From Fomitopsis serialis (taxonomy: Eukaryota; Basidiomycota; Agaricomycetes; Polyporales; Fomitopsidaceae), in the NCBI RefSeq assembly GCF_022376445.1, contig NW_025955111.1, positions 36,221 to 100,220 of the forward strand: a stretch of 64,000 nucleotides of DNA. Reading direction: 5' to 3'. Below the pieces are notes generated by a model. The model searched no databases. It saw only the letters and a list, made by a program, of their open reading frames with translations, and had not been told where the DNA came from. Shown here one piece after another: positions 49,451 through 62,100 of the stretch. How positions within the stretch are numbered: the first letter of the stretch is position 1; every line of letters starts with the position of its first letter. The position numbers were made by a program, and so were the translations under genes.

Positions 49451-51600
49451 CCAGTAAGACTGGTTGAACAAGTCTGACAGCTGCTATCGATCTAAGTTAC
49501 ATCTAGCAGATTCATGTTGTTGATTGAGCGATCGACCTACCTAACAGTGAGTGCGGTGATGAATAGGAGCATCGAATGATAGACCGTGAAGACCTCGGCC
49601 GCGGAGACCCGATATTAGTCGATTCAAGAGGTGATGTACTAACGCAGAGTAGCATAGTAGATACATCTTACTAGGCTTGGCGATGGGGGTCGTCAGACCC
49701 GATCGCACATGTTTCCGCGCCGCCTGATCAAACAAACTATGTAACATAGTGTTTGTTATACAACCGCTGTAGTCCGACTCTTTCCGAGTCCTCAAGTGTG
49801 CTCGCGAACGTTGCCTCCTCCATTATTCAGGAGGAGGAGGAGGGTGGGTCCATTGTCGTGGGAAGATTAGATCGCTACTGGCGCGGGCGCTTGGCTCTTC
49901 CTGACTCAGGCGTGGCCACCTCGTAACTCAAGTACTCAAGTTCAATCGTGCAGTTCTGCACCGTCATCTTCTACACACACTGGCACCTAAAGGCTCTTGA
50001 AGTGACCAACGAATCCCGACCGGGAAGATACATGAGCGCTGTGTTATCGCTCATCGAAACCCCTACAACTTGTGAGCCAGTAGCACGATTAGCTCAAGCT
50101 GTGACGCCGCATAAACCTGTTGCAGCCGCAATCGAACTTTCCTCCAGCAAGACATCAGTGCACGTATATTCTCAGCGAGCCGAGCTATGCAGCGAAGCAG
50201 GCTAGAGATGCATCTGGCAGATATCATGCGTATCACCAGCGCATTGTCTGACGCCAAGACGATAGACCTTTGCTTGCGATGGAAGTTGATTTCCTGGGAA
50301 ACTTTGTGAGTGGTGGCTGAGTAGTGGTCCTCCTTTGGATGGCTGATTGAACAGCTCTATCTTTCGTGTTCACAGCATCAAATCACGAGCCGCCCGGATT
50401 GAAGTATCGGCATCCCTGAAGCACCCGTCCCCGCTACGTGAGCTGATGAAATAGGAATGCGTACACTCCCTGAACATGCCTCAAAAGACGCGGAAATAAA
50501 CGCTTCGCTGCAATGATCCTCAATATTTCACGGCGTTCGTCTTGGAGTCAAAGAGCACAGCGGGCGCTGCGAAATACGCTGAGACATGGATGCACAGGAC
50601 ACACCTGTACCGTCCGACGTGCGGCGTACTAAAGCAGTGCTCTCTGGGAATGACTGGCCGAGTCAAGGCCGAGTGCAGTTCCGAGCATATCGCTACATTG
50701 TATCCGATGTTGCGCGGAGTGGAACTTCATTCAGTCTCATGCATCCTCGTAAGATGTTTGACCTATATATACATTGTCACAGCTAGTTCTCGGGGGAGGA
50801 CGCTTTTCGTATGACTCAGCTGATTTTGGCCGGCGAATACGAGCATACTCGCAGGCGATTCAAGGTATGATACGCCACTGCTTGAATAGTAATTTTGAAG
50901 CGGTTCCTGATACTGATGTCAAGGACAGACTCACACCAAGTCATCAATGATTCAGCCAAGCAACACGCCGAAGCTCTCCGTGTCTCTGCTCACGGTCTTT
51001 TAGGAGCTACGCCTGAGAGCTATGTCAGCGCTAAGTACTGACACCGAGAAGATTTACTCGACTCCTGATTTGCGGTACGTATCATCATAGTGTGCTTCAT
51101 TGTATGCATGGTTACGGATGCATTTCTGACCCGCTTGTTGCATTCGATAGCTTACCTAGGTCCGTATGCCGCATGATGCCTCCCTCAGGAGCATGGGACT
51201 CACAGGCGCCAGTGATTTGATATCATGCCCCGAAGACTCACTCCTCCCCATTAGTCGCGCTTCTTCTGTGAAAGGGAGAATCGTATGGCATCCAGTGGTG
51301 ATGACAGCGGCGTCGCTCTCCGAGGCCGCCGGGAGTCGCATCTCCGCTCAGAGCCTGTTGGGCACCCTTCATGCATCATACCATCATACGCGCAATCATT
51401 GTTGGACAGTCGGACAGTCATTGCAGTGTGGCTCCGCCACGGCGATGCGTTCAGCTGGTAGCTGCGCTGGGCGCCAGCAGCCCGTTGGCATCCCGAACCC
51501 TTACGGAACGGCGCTTCGTGCGCAAAGTTAGTTATAAGCGATGCAATGAAGCAACAGGAAATACTTCCTGGCGCTCCCAAGCCCCCGCGACGGCGATAAG
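49451..51600. other. Intergenic, no gene recognised
   Basis: About 2.1 kb with only short open frames that lack recognisable domains. A short GGA microsatellite is at about 49830. Confidence 0.35.
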
Positions 51601-52721
51601 ATGTCCGTCTCTATCAGCGACATCGATTCATTGGAAGTATCCAAGTACCTTGCAGGCGAGGCACTTATTCGTTGCTCCTGTGCTCCCTTGTCTGACGTCG
51701 TGATAGCACAGGTGCAGGAGTAACACTTGTTCTCTATGATCACCTCCTCAACTTACCGAGGGAGATCCAATACGTGTGGCAAGAACCGCCTCTCTTTCTG
51801 GCAATATGCGTGCTCGCCGACGTATATCTTAGGGAAGCCGGTCTCATGTATATTGCAGTCGGTGTGTCACACTTGTCTTGAGCTGTTCTGCGACGTGCTC
51901 AAGTACCTTGAACAGTATTGAGCGGGGTTGCTCCTATGGATAGGCATGTGAGTATCGTTGCAGGTTTTGAGAGTTGTCACTCATTTATACGCCGTTGAAA
52001 TATCAGAAGTGAGACCTAAGGACGTACACGTCGCCTTGGATCCGCCCACTGACACCGGCGGTCATGACAGGTGTGCTTCCTTCACCGTTTTCGCTGTCGT
52101 TTATGGTCTTTTTAGTAATGCATCAGTCCATTGTGAGTGAAGTTTGACGTTATTCTTGACTGCACTCACCGTTGTTCGGAAGCTTACATTCTCTTTCGAT
52201 TGTACCGAATCTGGGACGACCGAAAGTTTGTCAAATATGTCCTTGGTGTAGCCTTCGTGATATGTATGGCCGGAACTATCGTATCTGACGGCTACGTCTT
52301 GAAGCAGCTCACCGGTATAGCAAGACAAATCTGCTCAATGTGGATAGCTAACGAGTAAATCCTCTTTTAGCGGAAGTGCAATACGTGCAGTTTCATGCCA
52401 TAAATCAGGCCGCGACATGCGTATTCCCTAAGAAGTCTTGGTATCTTGTTGGCTCTTGGGCAGGCATGGTGAGTACTGGGATAATGGACAAACATATCCT
52501 AATCCTTTCACAGGTCGCATTCGATTTGATTGCACTTGCCATGGTCACCCTGAGCTCCCTGATGACCCCGCGTAGACCCAACACTGCCATTGTCGGTGTT
52601 CTATACAAACAGGGGTTCCTTACATTTTTGGTGCGTCAAAACGGTGTCCCTCGTTTTGCAAAATGCATAATCAAATTATGTCTAGGCGTTTCTGCGTAGG
52701 GTCCGTTCACTACTTGTCTAG
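51601..52721 (+). CDS. DUF6533-like membrane protein
   Basis: Putative exon 1 begins MSVSISDIDSLEVSKYLAG at 51601. A following exon reads VTLVLYDHLLNLPREIQYVWQE, which resembles the opening of DUF6533 proteins (YDHLLTLxxEVxxIW). Later exons give YILFRLYRIWDDRKFVKYVLGVAFVICMAG and VAFDLIALAMVTLSSLMTPRRP, also typical. The first junction needs a GC-AG intron, and the exons between about 51870 and 52080 are not resolved. The product ends soon after GFLTFLAFLRRVRSLLV at 52721, earlier than most family members, so it may be truncated. Integral membrane protein with no known biochemical role. Confidence 0.45.
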
Positions 52722-53910
52722 CATTTCATTGACCACCGTTCCCAGTTCTACGACTATCAAGATTACTGCCAACCATATTCGGATCGGTGAGCTTTTCGCG
52801 CCCACGCGCAGCATCAGTAACTGATGGATGTCCAGGCTGCGGACACGTTACTCATGCCACCGTGAGTAGTCCTATTCGCTTCGGCACTACATGCGCTATA
52901 TACATGACTATCACTCAGGGTTACGTGGGCGCTAGACGGCGTTCTTAGCTTCCGACTCTTTCTGAAGATCAAGCAGGTCGAGCACAGTTCGAGGCGACAC
53001 TGGTCAAAGTACGACGCGGGCCCGCGAACACGAGGCAACGGGAGTCTTGGTTCACAACCGACCATCCTTGTGTTCGAGGAGATCGAGATGGACAATAAAT
53101 AGATGTCGGTGAACACTCGACGGAAAGACACGACGTTGGCACCACTACCTAGCATTACTTATCTATCTGAGATGTATGACACCGTTGATGTAGCACCAAA
53201 TCGGCGCACGGCTGAATACTGTATTTATTGCTTTCAGTCAGTACTAGTATACTCTGCGTATTAGCGTACTTATCATGGGATGAGGAGCTGATGTACGGAC
53301 CTATCATGACACCTTTGAACTGGCGGGGTAACAGAATGATGGGAGCGGGACCCTGAAACTGAGGGCATCCTGTTTGCAATGCTTCTTGACAGAACCATAC
53401 ACACGTTACCCATGGATGTGAGAACGTGACTGGCCGATACCCGTAGGAGAGAAATGTATGACGCGCTTACAGACCGGACGCGAAGTCCATGGGGATATCA
53501 TGCCTGCGGAGAAGCCGCATCGTGACATGTGCCGGCCTATCGAACCGCCTGCACCTGAGAGCTTGGAGTTCTGCTTATCAAGTTACCTACTGCTGGGGCT
53601 ACGGCGGGTCTAGTCTGCCGTACGATCAGTACGAAGTGCTAGCTTGCTCGGTAGATGCGCCGCCCAAGGTACAGTGAGCACTGCAGGAGACTAATAGCTA
53701 TACATAGTGATGTGAACGAACGGAACACGGAATACACATGCTTTGTGATCGCTCTCACCCGGATCCTAGCTAACCACAGCCATATAGCATCATCTTAAAT
53801 GCGATGTCGGCGACGGCGTAGTAGGCAGGTCGCAACACATCGGCCGCTGTAATCATTAATCTATGCCCGGGGTGTCTGAAATCCGATACGTGATCTTTTC
53901 CGCGTGGACC
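52722..53910. other. Intergenic, no gene recognised
   Basis: 3' flanks of the membrane-protein gene and the convergent enoyl reductase gene. Nothing else supported. Confidence 0.4.
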
Positions 53911-55131
53911 TCATCGCACAGATGTCAGAATACGGCTGAACTCGGAGACGAGACAGTGAACGCTCATTACCTTCCCTGCTCCCATGTATTCAAACCCGTC
54001 ATGGACGCTTTGCAGTCCGTTAGGGAACACTTTGACTGGAACGGGCTTGAGCTTCCCTTTCGCCAGGAGTGCTGAGATTAACTTCGCGTATTCCATGGCA
54101 CTTTGACGATGCTCCTCTACAGCAGGATATGCGAAGGGGAAGGTCAACTCCTGTGCAAACGTGGAGATCTGAATAGGGATGTACTCGTGTCAAGGAGACG
54201 GCTGCTGCACTGACCTTCCCCAGAATAGTGTAAGCGAGAACCAGGTGCGTCTGAACACCTTTCGACCTGCTGACATAGGGCAGCAGAGTCGCAATGGTGC
54301 CGCCCTCCTTGCTCAGCGACGTGCTGACTTGGTTCGGCGTTCTATCTTGACTGAAACAGTCCATGGCGTGCCGAAGGGAACCGCGGGTACTGGCGAATAT
54401 CTTCCTCGGGGTCTGAGAGTTGGCGTAGTCGTACACTTCGTCTGCCCCGAGAGCCTTGACGAGTTCGAAGTGCTTCGGCGACGCCGTCGCGATAACTCGC
54501 ATACCACTCAGCTTCGCAAATTGAACGGCATACTGTCCGGTCGCAGAGGTGCCGGACCATATAAGCACGGAGCTCGACTCTTCAACGGGATGGTCGGGCG
54601 TAGGAAGTTTGAGACAATCGTAAAGGGCAAGACATGCTGTGAAGCATGCTACGCCAAGTTGTGCGCCGTCTTCGAAAGACACTGAATCAGGGAGAGCGAT
54701 GGCCAGGGCGGCTTGCATGACAACATATTCAGCAAATGCGCCGTTGGGAGCTATCCCTGGTATGCAAGCGGGAGATCAGGTTCCCGTTATACTACCGAGT
54801 ACAGGCCAATACTCACCTCCCTGTACGCATCCAGCGACGCGTTCGCCTACGTGTCTCAACGTATCAGGAACCTCCGGTCCGAGCTCAACTACTGTGCCCG
54901 CGAAGTCACAGCCAAGTATATTGTTAGGCTTCTTGTGCAAAAGGGCGGTCTTCCCTGATTGTTAATCAGCAAAGTTGTGAATACGTCGGTTAAGGAAGAA
55001 TTTTCATTACAGTCCACAGGGTTTTGAGCACTCGCGGTAATTTTGACCAAGATCTCACCCGCCGAAGCCTGAGGTATGGGTACGTCCTTCAGTGTGAATT
55101 GCCCGTTTTCCAAGGTCACGATCGCCTTCAT
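53911..55131 (-). CDS. Zinc-binding-dehydrogenase-type trans-enoyl reductase (LovC/ToxD-like)
   Basis: Four exons on the minus strand, intact in frame, about 350 aa. The N-terminal GroES-like domain begins MKAIVTLENGQFTLKDVPIP, continues EILVKITASAQNPVDWKTALL across an intron, then NNILGCDFAGTVVELG. The nucleotide-binding domain reads SSSVLIWSGTSATGQYAVQFAKLSG, then VIATASPKHFELVKALGADEVYDY. There are no zinc ligands of the classical ADH type, as in MDR enoyl reductases. The C-terminal part GKLKPVPVKVFPNGLQSVHDGFEYM is typical of the ToxD/LovC group. Such enzymes act in trans on PKS-bound enoyl intermediates using NADPH. The gene is divergent from the PKS at 56171, separated by about 1 kb, so co-regulation is likely. 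The start could also be 55158, adding nine residues. A quinone oxidoreductase role is the main alternative. Confidence 0.82.
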
Positions 55132-56170
55132 GGTCTTGCCCCGGGAGTACGCTGTCATTGAAAGCAGCTCGAAATCAACTTAGAGACGAAGGCAGATACT
55201 GATGGCCTTGGATGTTCATCGCAGGAATGAATGTCACCACAATAGAGTTGCCGCTACTGGAGCGCCAGTGGAACCGCATTATGGCGGTGATAGTACTCGG
55301 TCACGGTGATACCGAGCTCGGGCTTGTCTGTGACAGGACTCGGAGCCTGAGGGCGCTTCAACATACACATTATTATGACTTCCATGATTACAGAGAACCA
55401 TTCACTCACGTTCAACTTGGAGTAAGTCCTACCATATCTACTAGTAGTACTACTGTATCAAGTTACTGCAGTGGCCCTACAACCACTGACCAGAGCACAT
55501 CGCGACTGAGATCTGAGATCCAGAGGCGCTTAAGCCCCGACACGCGCCTGCCACCAGTGCCTCTTTGAGTCTTTCGACAACCGTCTTCTACAGTTCTACT
55601 TCGACTCGAACTGATTATTCCTGCCGCTCGGACGATATCAGCAGGATCGAACAGACAGGCCCTCAGATAGTAAATGCCGAGAATCGTAACCTTGGTGGTA
55701 TCCCGCGTGCGTTACGATTCGGACTGAAGGCTTGAGCTCTTGTCACGTTTCAACTTGAACGCGCCGGCGTTGTGGACGACTCGATGATTGCACCGTTCCG
55801 TGTAATATGTAGTATGTTGTGAGCCTTTTTGCATGTTGCCCTATATAACTCATCGTGCATCGCAACAGTCATTATGCTGCAAGGGTCGAAATGGCTTATC
55901 CGAACCCCTCACTCGGAGGACTCGGCTTTCTCATCCCTCAACATAGACATATTGAAGATTGCCGTGATGTGAGCTATGCAGTGTGATCCGTTCATCTGCA
56001 CTGATGCGACTTGGTGGATAAGGTTGAGAGGCGGAGCTACAAGCACATATATAGACTTGGGCAATCAAATGCAACAGAAGCTCTTCCGGACCCTGTCGTG
56101 TCTGTTCAGGCACGCGCCAGCATCAGAGTATATAGAAGCATAATCATCAAATCACAACTTGCACTTACCC
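55132..56170. promoter_or_regulatory. Divergent promoter region, enoyl reductase / PKS
   Basis: Shared region of two divergently transcribed genes. A TATA element (tatataa) at 55842-55848 points toward the PKS. A short open frame starting with ATG at 55891 and ending at a possible donor gtgagc could be a leader exon of the PKS. No transcription-factor site identified. Confidence 0.5.
55842..55848 (+). promoter_or_regulatory. TATA box upstream of PKS
   Basis: tatataa, about 330 bp before the PKS ATG at 56171 and 50 bp before the ATG at 55891, so the transcript probably starts near 55870. Confidence 0.5.
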
Positions 56171-59100
56171 ATGACTTCAATCGCCATAGTGAGTCGGTCT
56201 GCCTTCGTTCCTTGCTTCGTATTCATGGGGCTCGCAGGTTGGCGTCTCAGTGGAGCTTCCCAGTGGGAAGTATTCGCCGAAGAATCTTGACCATGACACC
56301 TTCTTCAAGCTCTTGCTTGATAGGGCTGATGCATATGAACGCATGCCAGCGGAACGTTTCAATGCAAATGCGTACGTGTCATGTCATTGAATGTGCGACT
56401 TGAGCTCACTCGATGTCACCACCACGCAGATGGCTCGGAAACCATCTCGGAGCGATTCATGTTGATACGGGTGCCTTCCTGAAGGACATCAACATGTTCG
56501 ACAATGTCGAGTTTGGAGTGTCAACTAGGGATGCACGTAGCATGGCTCCAGCAACAAGAAGACTCCTTGAGAACGCCTTCCTCGCTTTGCTCGACTCTGG
56601 CATTGATTATCGATCGCGGAACGTTGGCTGCTTTGCGTCAGCGACAGGATTCGACTTGTCGACCGTATCTGAACCGGCACGTCATGCTCATGTTCACGTG
56701 GATTTCATATTGACCCTTTCTCAGGATGAATACGACGAACGGGGTTCGTTTGCGGGATATCCGTCCATGGTAGCCAATCGGATTTCTACCCATCTCGATC
56801 TGCTCGGCCCATCTGTTCCGACCGATACGGCATGCAGCTCAACTTTAACCGCGTTCCATCTCGCGGTCCAGGCCATCTCACAGGGAGACTGCGAGGCTGC
56901 CGTTGTGGCTGGATGTCAGTTGAACCATCGGTGTGTAGTCCCAACCGACGTCCTGACACGTTGCTTAAACCGCCACAGCTTCATCGACTGGTTCACGTAC
57001 AGTCAAGGTTCTCTCCTTGCCAAAGACGGGAAGTGCAAACCCTTCGATACATCTGCGGACGGGTATGTCGTGTTCCAATGCTCTTATCGCTCGTACTCAG
57101 AGTGTCTTCGCAGCTTCTCTAGGGGAGAAGGTTGTATAGCTATAGTGCTCAAACCACTTGAGCGTGCTCTCCAAGATCACGATCGCGTCTATGCCACGGT
57201 ATGACTCTAGTCACGCATGCCTTATCCCGCCCTCATGTAACGAATAGGTTTTGGGCACATCGCTCAATTCGTCAGGAGGTGCTGCCCCTCCGGGCGCTCC
57301 AGTTGCGGACGCGCAGCGCGCGGCGATGATGCGAGCGTTTGCGCAGGCGAACAGGAATTTCAAAGATGTAGATTACGTTGAATTGCATGCAACCGGTGCG
57401 CACAGTCGTTACTCGGACCGAGCTGTCCACTAAATAGCACTACAGGTACAGCGAAAGGAGATCCTACGGAGGCGAACTGGGTCGGCGCGGAATGTTCGCG
57501 TGAAGACGAGCTGCTCATCGGCAGCGTCAAGAGCAACATTGGGCAAGTCTACATATTTTGTGTGGTACTACCTGGCAAAATCGAACTAACAGTGAACGCC
57601 AGACATACCGAAATTGTGGCTTTCCTGGCATCGTTGTGCAAAGTGATATCGATCTTCAAGACTGGGACCATACCTCCGGCTGTGAACCTGCGTACGCTGA
57701 ACCCTGCAATCGAGTGGGAGAAGCACAAGCTTCGCGTTCCTTTGTGCGCCACGCAACTTCCATGCCGGAATGGGAAGAGACCGCTAGTGTCTATAGCCAG
57801 TTCAGGCATCGGCGGGTCGAACGGCCACGCTGTCTTGGAAGGACCTCCCCAGCACCTACACTCGACGGTTCGGCAGTATCTGGTCCGGTGGTCTTGATGG
57901 CATGCGGACTCTCCTCGCGTAGCGCCACTTCCATAGGACAGTCGCTGCAAAGCTCGGCACTTGTGGATTTGCGTGCGCTATCAACGGCGTTAGGCCGACG
58001 TGCTAAGCAGATGTCCTGGAGGTCCTATGCTATCGTTGAGGAGGGCTCCAAAGGCGCCATCACATTCTCTGCCCTCAGCATTGCCAGCGAACAAAACCTC
58101 TCGTCGTGTTTTTGTTCTCGGGTCAAGGCCCACAACACCCGGATAGTACGTTCATCGTATCCACTTAATCCCATGCCAGAACTCTGACGGTATCGTGCAG
58201 TGGGTCGCGAACTCTTCGACAGATTCCCTGTCTTCAGGGATAGTGTTCTCGAAATGGATGTTATTTTCGAGCGGCTGACGGGAAAGTCGATTATCAGGGA
58301 CCACGGTCTCTTTTCGGGGACGTCCTGCGTTGCGGATGGAACCTGGCCAATTTCACTCATTCTGCCTTCCATCGCTGTATTTCAAATGGCGCTCTTTGAC
58401 TTGCTCATACACCTGGGAGTTAGACCCGACGTTGTTCTCGGACACTCTGCCGGTGAAACGTCGGTTCTCTACGCCTCAGGCGCAGCTCCGAAGGCGATGG
58501 CCGTAGAGCTAGCGATCCTGCGAGGACGAACATTCTCATCAATGGAAGATCTGGGCGGTACAATGGCGGCTGTGTCGTGTATGCCGGAAGAGGCCGAGCT
58601 GCTCCTAAATCAAGTTCGCCGGGAAGACGACAGGAGCATCATTGACATAGCCTGCTACAATTCTCCGTCTGCGGTTGCCATCTCTGGGCATGCAGTAGCA
58701 ATAGATCAGTTCTTGGAGCTAGCACTCGTCCGTGGCTACTTCTGTCGCAAAATCAGGAACCGAGTACCAATCCATTCGCCATATGGACCGGTGTCGCGAC
58801 GATATGTCCAGCGCTTCGTGACCTGTCGGCGCTACCCAGGCTGTCATGTACCGAGCGTTACGACAATTCTACATGACTGGCGCTCGGTTTGAAGGCCCCT
58901 ACGACGCCGAATACTCTGGAAGAACACCGGAACCCTGCCGTTCACACACACAATCCAGACTGCTCGGCGCATTCCACGACAACCATTGAGACTCCCACAT
59001 CCTGTTTGTCGTCCTACATCCGCAGATCACCCAAGGCGCCAGTGCGGTCTTCCCGCGACCCACAGACGGAAGCAAGGCCGTCCATCTACGAACATCGCGA

Positions 59101-62100
59101 TCTGTTGAACAGCGACAACTTACTTCCGCGGGTCACAATATGTCAACTTCACGGTGCTCAATGGACGCGCGTGTACGAGTTGACACTCCGTCCGAGTATC
59201 CTTTACGAAAAGCATTCCTCTATCCCCAACTCCGGGTGTGAACAAATGCAGCCACACAACGACCGCGAATCATGATACCTCCAAAGTGAATAAGGATACA
59301 CATCCGACGCTGGCGGAGCATGTCATCAGAGGAGAGCCAATCATGCCTGCTGCCGGTTTTATTGAGATGGTCTGTGAACATCGGTGCTATGACCGTTCGT
59401 GCTGCTGATCTGGTTTTTATCCCAGGCACTGGAATATGGGGCTACGACCTTGATGAATGTGGACATGCGAAGCATCCTGTCCTTGTCGTCCGAGAGGCCC
59501 ATGAAGGTTGATATCTCCCGCGATGGCTTCCTTTGGGCTGTGAAGACTTCGATTTCGTCCAGTCATGCCGCTTCGGCGCCGGTACGTCGTTTCCGCAGGC
59601 TCTGCGAGGTGTTGCATGCGATTCATGTATCCTGTACCAGACCGAACGGACACACGCGAGCGGATACCTGTCATTTGAACCACCGACGCCCCACTCCGTT
59701 AGACATTCCCGCCATACGTCAACGATGCGAAGGGTATACTGGATCCTGTGAGTAAGTGCTGCTGGCAACCGCATGTATCACGGCTGAGAAGGCGATCATA
59801 GCGTTCTATCATTCACTTGCGTACTTCTCTGCGTACGGTGCGTGCTTCCGTAGAGTCACGGAAGTCTTTTATGGCTATCACGAGGCCTTGGTATCGATCA
59901 AGGGTATGGACGATGCGTTAGAGCGGTATGCTGCTGTTCTTTCCCCAGTATCAATGCCGCCGCTGAACATATGTTAGTGATGGACGTTATTTGCTGCATC
60001 CGGCCATTCTGGACGCCTGCCTGCACATCACCTCTTATAGGCCATTTCATGGGGACCATGGCCCGAACAACTACTACTTGCCCGCGCACGTCGACGCTGT
60101 CATTCTTCATTGCCCTCCTCGGGCTCACTTCTTCCCCGAGCATATCTATACGCACACCGTTCTGAAGAAATGGACACCTTGTCAGTACTGCCCGCTTCTA
60201 TATGATGATCCTAAATGACGAACAGTTTGCATCAGCGTCCGTGTTCTATGATATCATCATTGCGGATGATGCTGGCACACCCTTATGCACGTTAGAAGGA
60301 CTCGAGGTTGCGAAACATCAATTTAACCCACCACCAGAAGATCTGATACCATATGATGTCGGGCTACAACGATCTGTCCTACCTTTGCTGTCGGATACTA
60401 GAGACAAAGTCAATGGGCACAAGCTTGATCAATTTAACGGGAATGCAGCCTCCACTAAGGTTCGTACCTTACGTGACCTCTATATCTCCGCACTGAGTTT
60501 TGCAGCAGCAGCACGAGGATCAATGCGCAGATGCCGTGATTGACCACATCAGTGCATTACGGGAAGTTGTAGAGCAGGTCTCAAGACAGAGCGGAAGTGT
60601 TGTTCGCCTCCTCGCCCACGGGACTGGTGCGTCCTACGAGCATCGAACCTATGTTAAGGCGAACTGACCGTGCGGCCAGAGTTCCCACGTACCGACCATT
60701 TCACCCACTTACTCGATGGATTCCCTCTGCTCTTATTTGATATCTCCGCGCAACCTGGTCGAGCTTCCCAGGACGTGAGCCCACGGCGAGGAACTGTCAG
60801 GACCTCAAACATCGATCTTGCCAACCTTGGGAGCAATCACCCTGCGTACTTCGATATCATATCTACGTTCCTTCCCGAGGGCGATCCGTATGTCGCGCAG
60901 CTGAGCCGTATACTCGTCCCTGGTGGTTTATTGGTCCTCACGACGCGGTCAGACCTACCGGTTGTGAACGGTCACAAGGCGCATGGGATCGAACGACTTT
61001 CTCAAGCGCTACATGATGCGGGATTAACAATTCGGCGAACGCTGATCGCACCAGGTGGATCATCTCCGACCTTTACCGCTTGGTGCCAAAGGACCGAGAG
61101 TTCCGCAGACGGCGTACCGGCACCACCTGTGTTCGATCCCGACGAAGCGTTCGTATTCCACTATGCCCAAGGGCATGAGATGGACCTGCAGTGGGACTTC
61201 AGTGGTCTGGACCCTGTGGACGCCTTGGACGTTTGGGTTCTCGTCGCCGAAGGTCGTGATGGGGGTGCCGCACTCGGGCTTGTCCGGGCTCTGCGACTGG
61301 AGTATCTGTCATGGACAATCCACGTCGTTGTGTTCCCCCTGACTCTTCTTATGGCGACGAGGCCTCGCGAGAAGAGTATCTGCAAACGATCCCAGCGCAC
61401 ATGCGCGAGGAGCTGGATATATTCGTGACTCAGGAAGGCGGTGTTTTAGTTCCTAGAATGATGCCTCTGCCTGAGCGGACTGCTCCAGGTGGGCAGATAG
61501 CTGACCAGATGGATCCTGGCGTGGAATGCGAAGGCAGCATCCTTCTCGAGGTGCAGGGCGTATCTGGTAGCGCTATAGTCAAGGGTGTTCTCGGGTTGGA
61601 AATGAACAGAAGCAACTCGTGGACAAGCACAAACCCCAACAATGGACCCGTCGTCGCCATTGCCCAAGGTCCAGTGGGAAAGTATGTCACCGTTCGCAGA
61701 GAGGCCACTTCCCGCCTCTCTCCGCGTTTGAATCGACATTCGACCATGATAATGCAGTGCATACCAAGCGTCGTAGCTGGCATCCTTGCGCAAGGCACGC
61801 ACACGTTCTCCAACGACAAGAGGTGCCGAGGTCTCCGAGTGCTCGTCACGCATTCAGATACCGCCACCGGCATGACAGTCATCTGGATGTACCGCAGGCA
61901 GGGCATAACTGTTGTCGGGCTTCCGGCGGACGCGACGCCCCTGCATCTGTCCTCCGCTCTTCGCAGTGGATTCAACCTGGTCGTGTCCGGATACACGGAT
62001 CCTTCTTATATTCAACTCCTCAGGTCTGCGTCGTGCCCGAAAGGCGGGAAGATGTATTTCTGGGACGACCCGCACGAGGGATTAGCTTGGGCACTGCGGA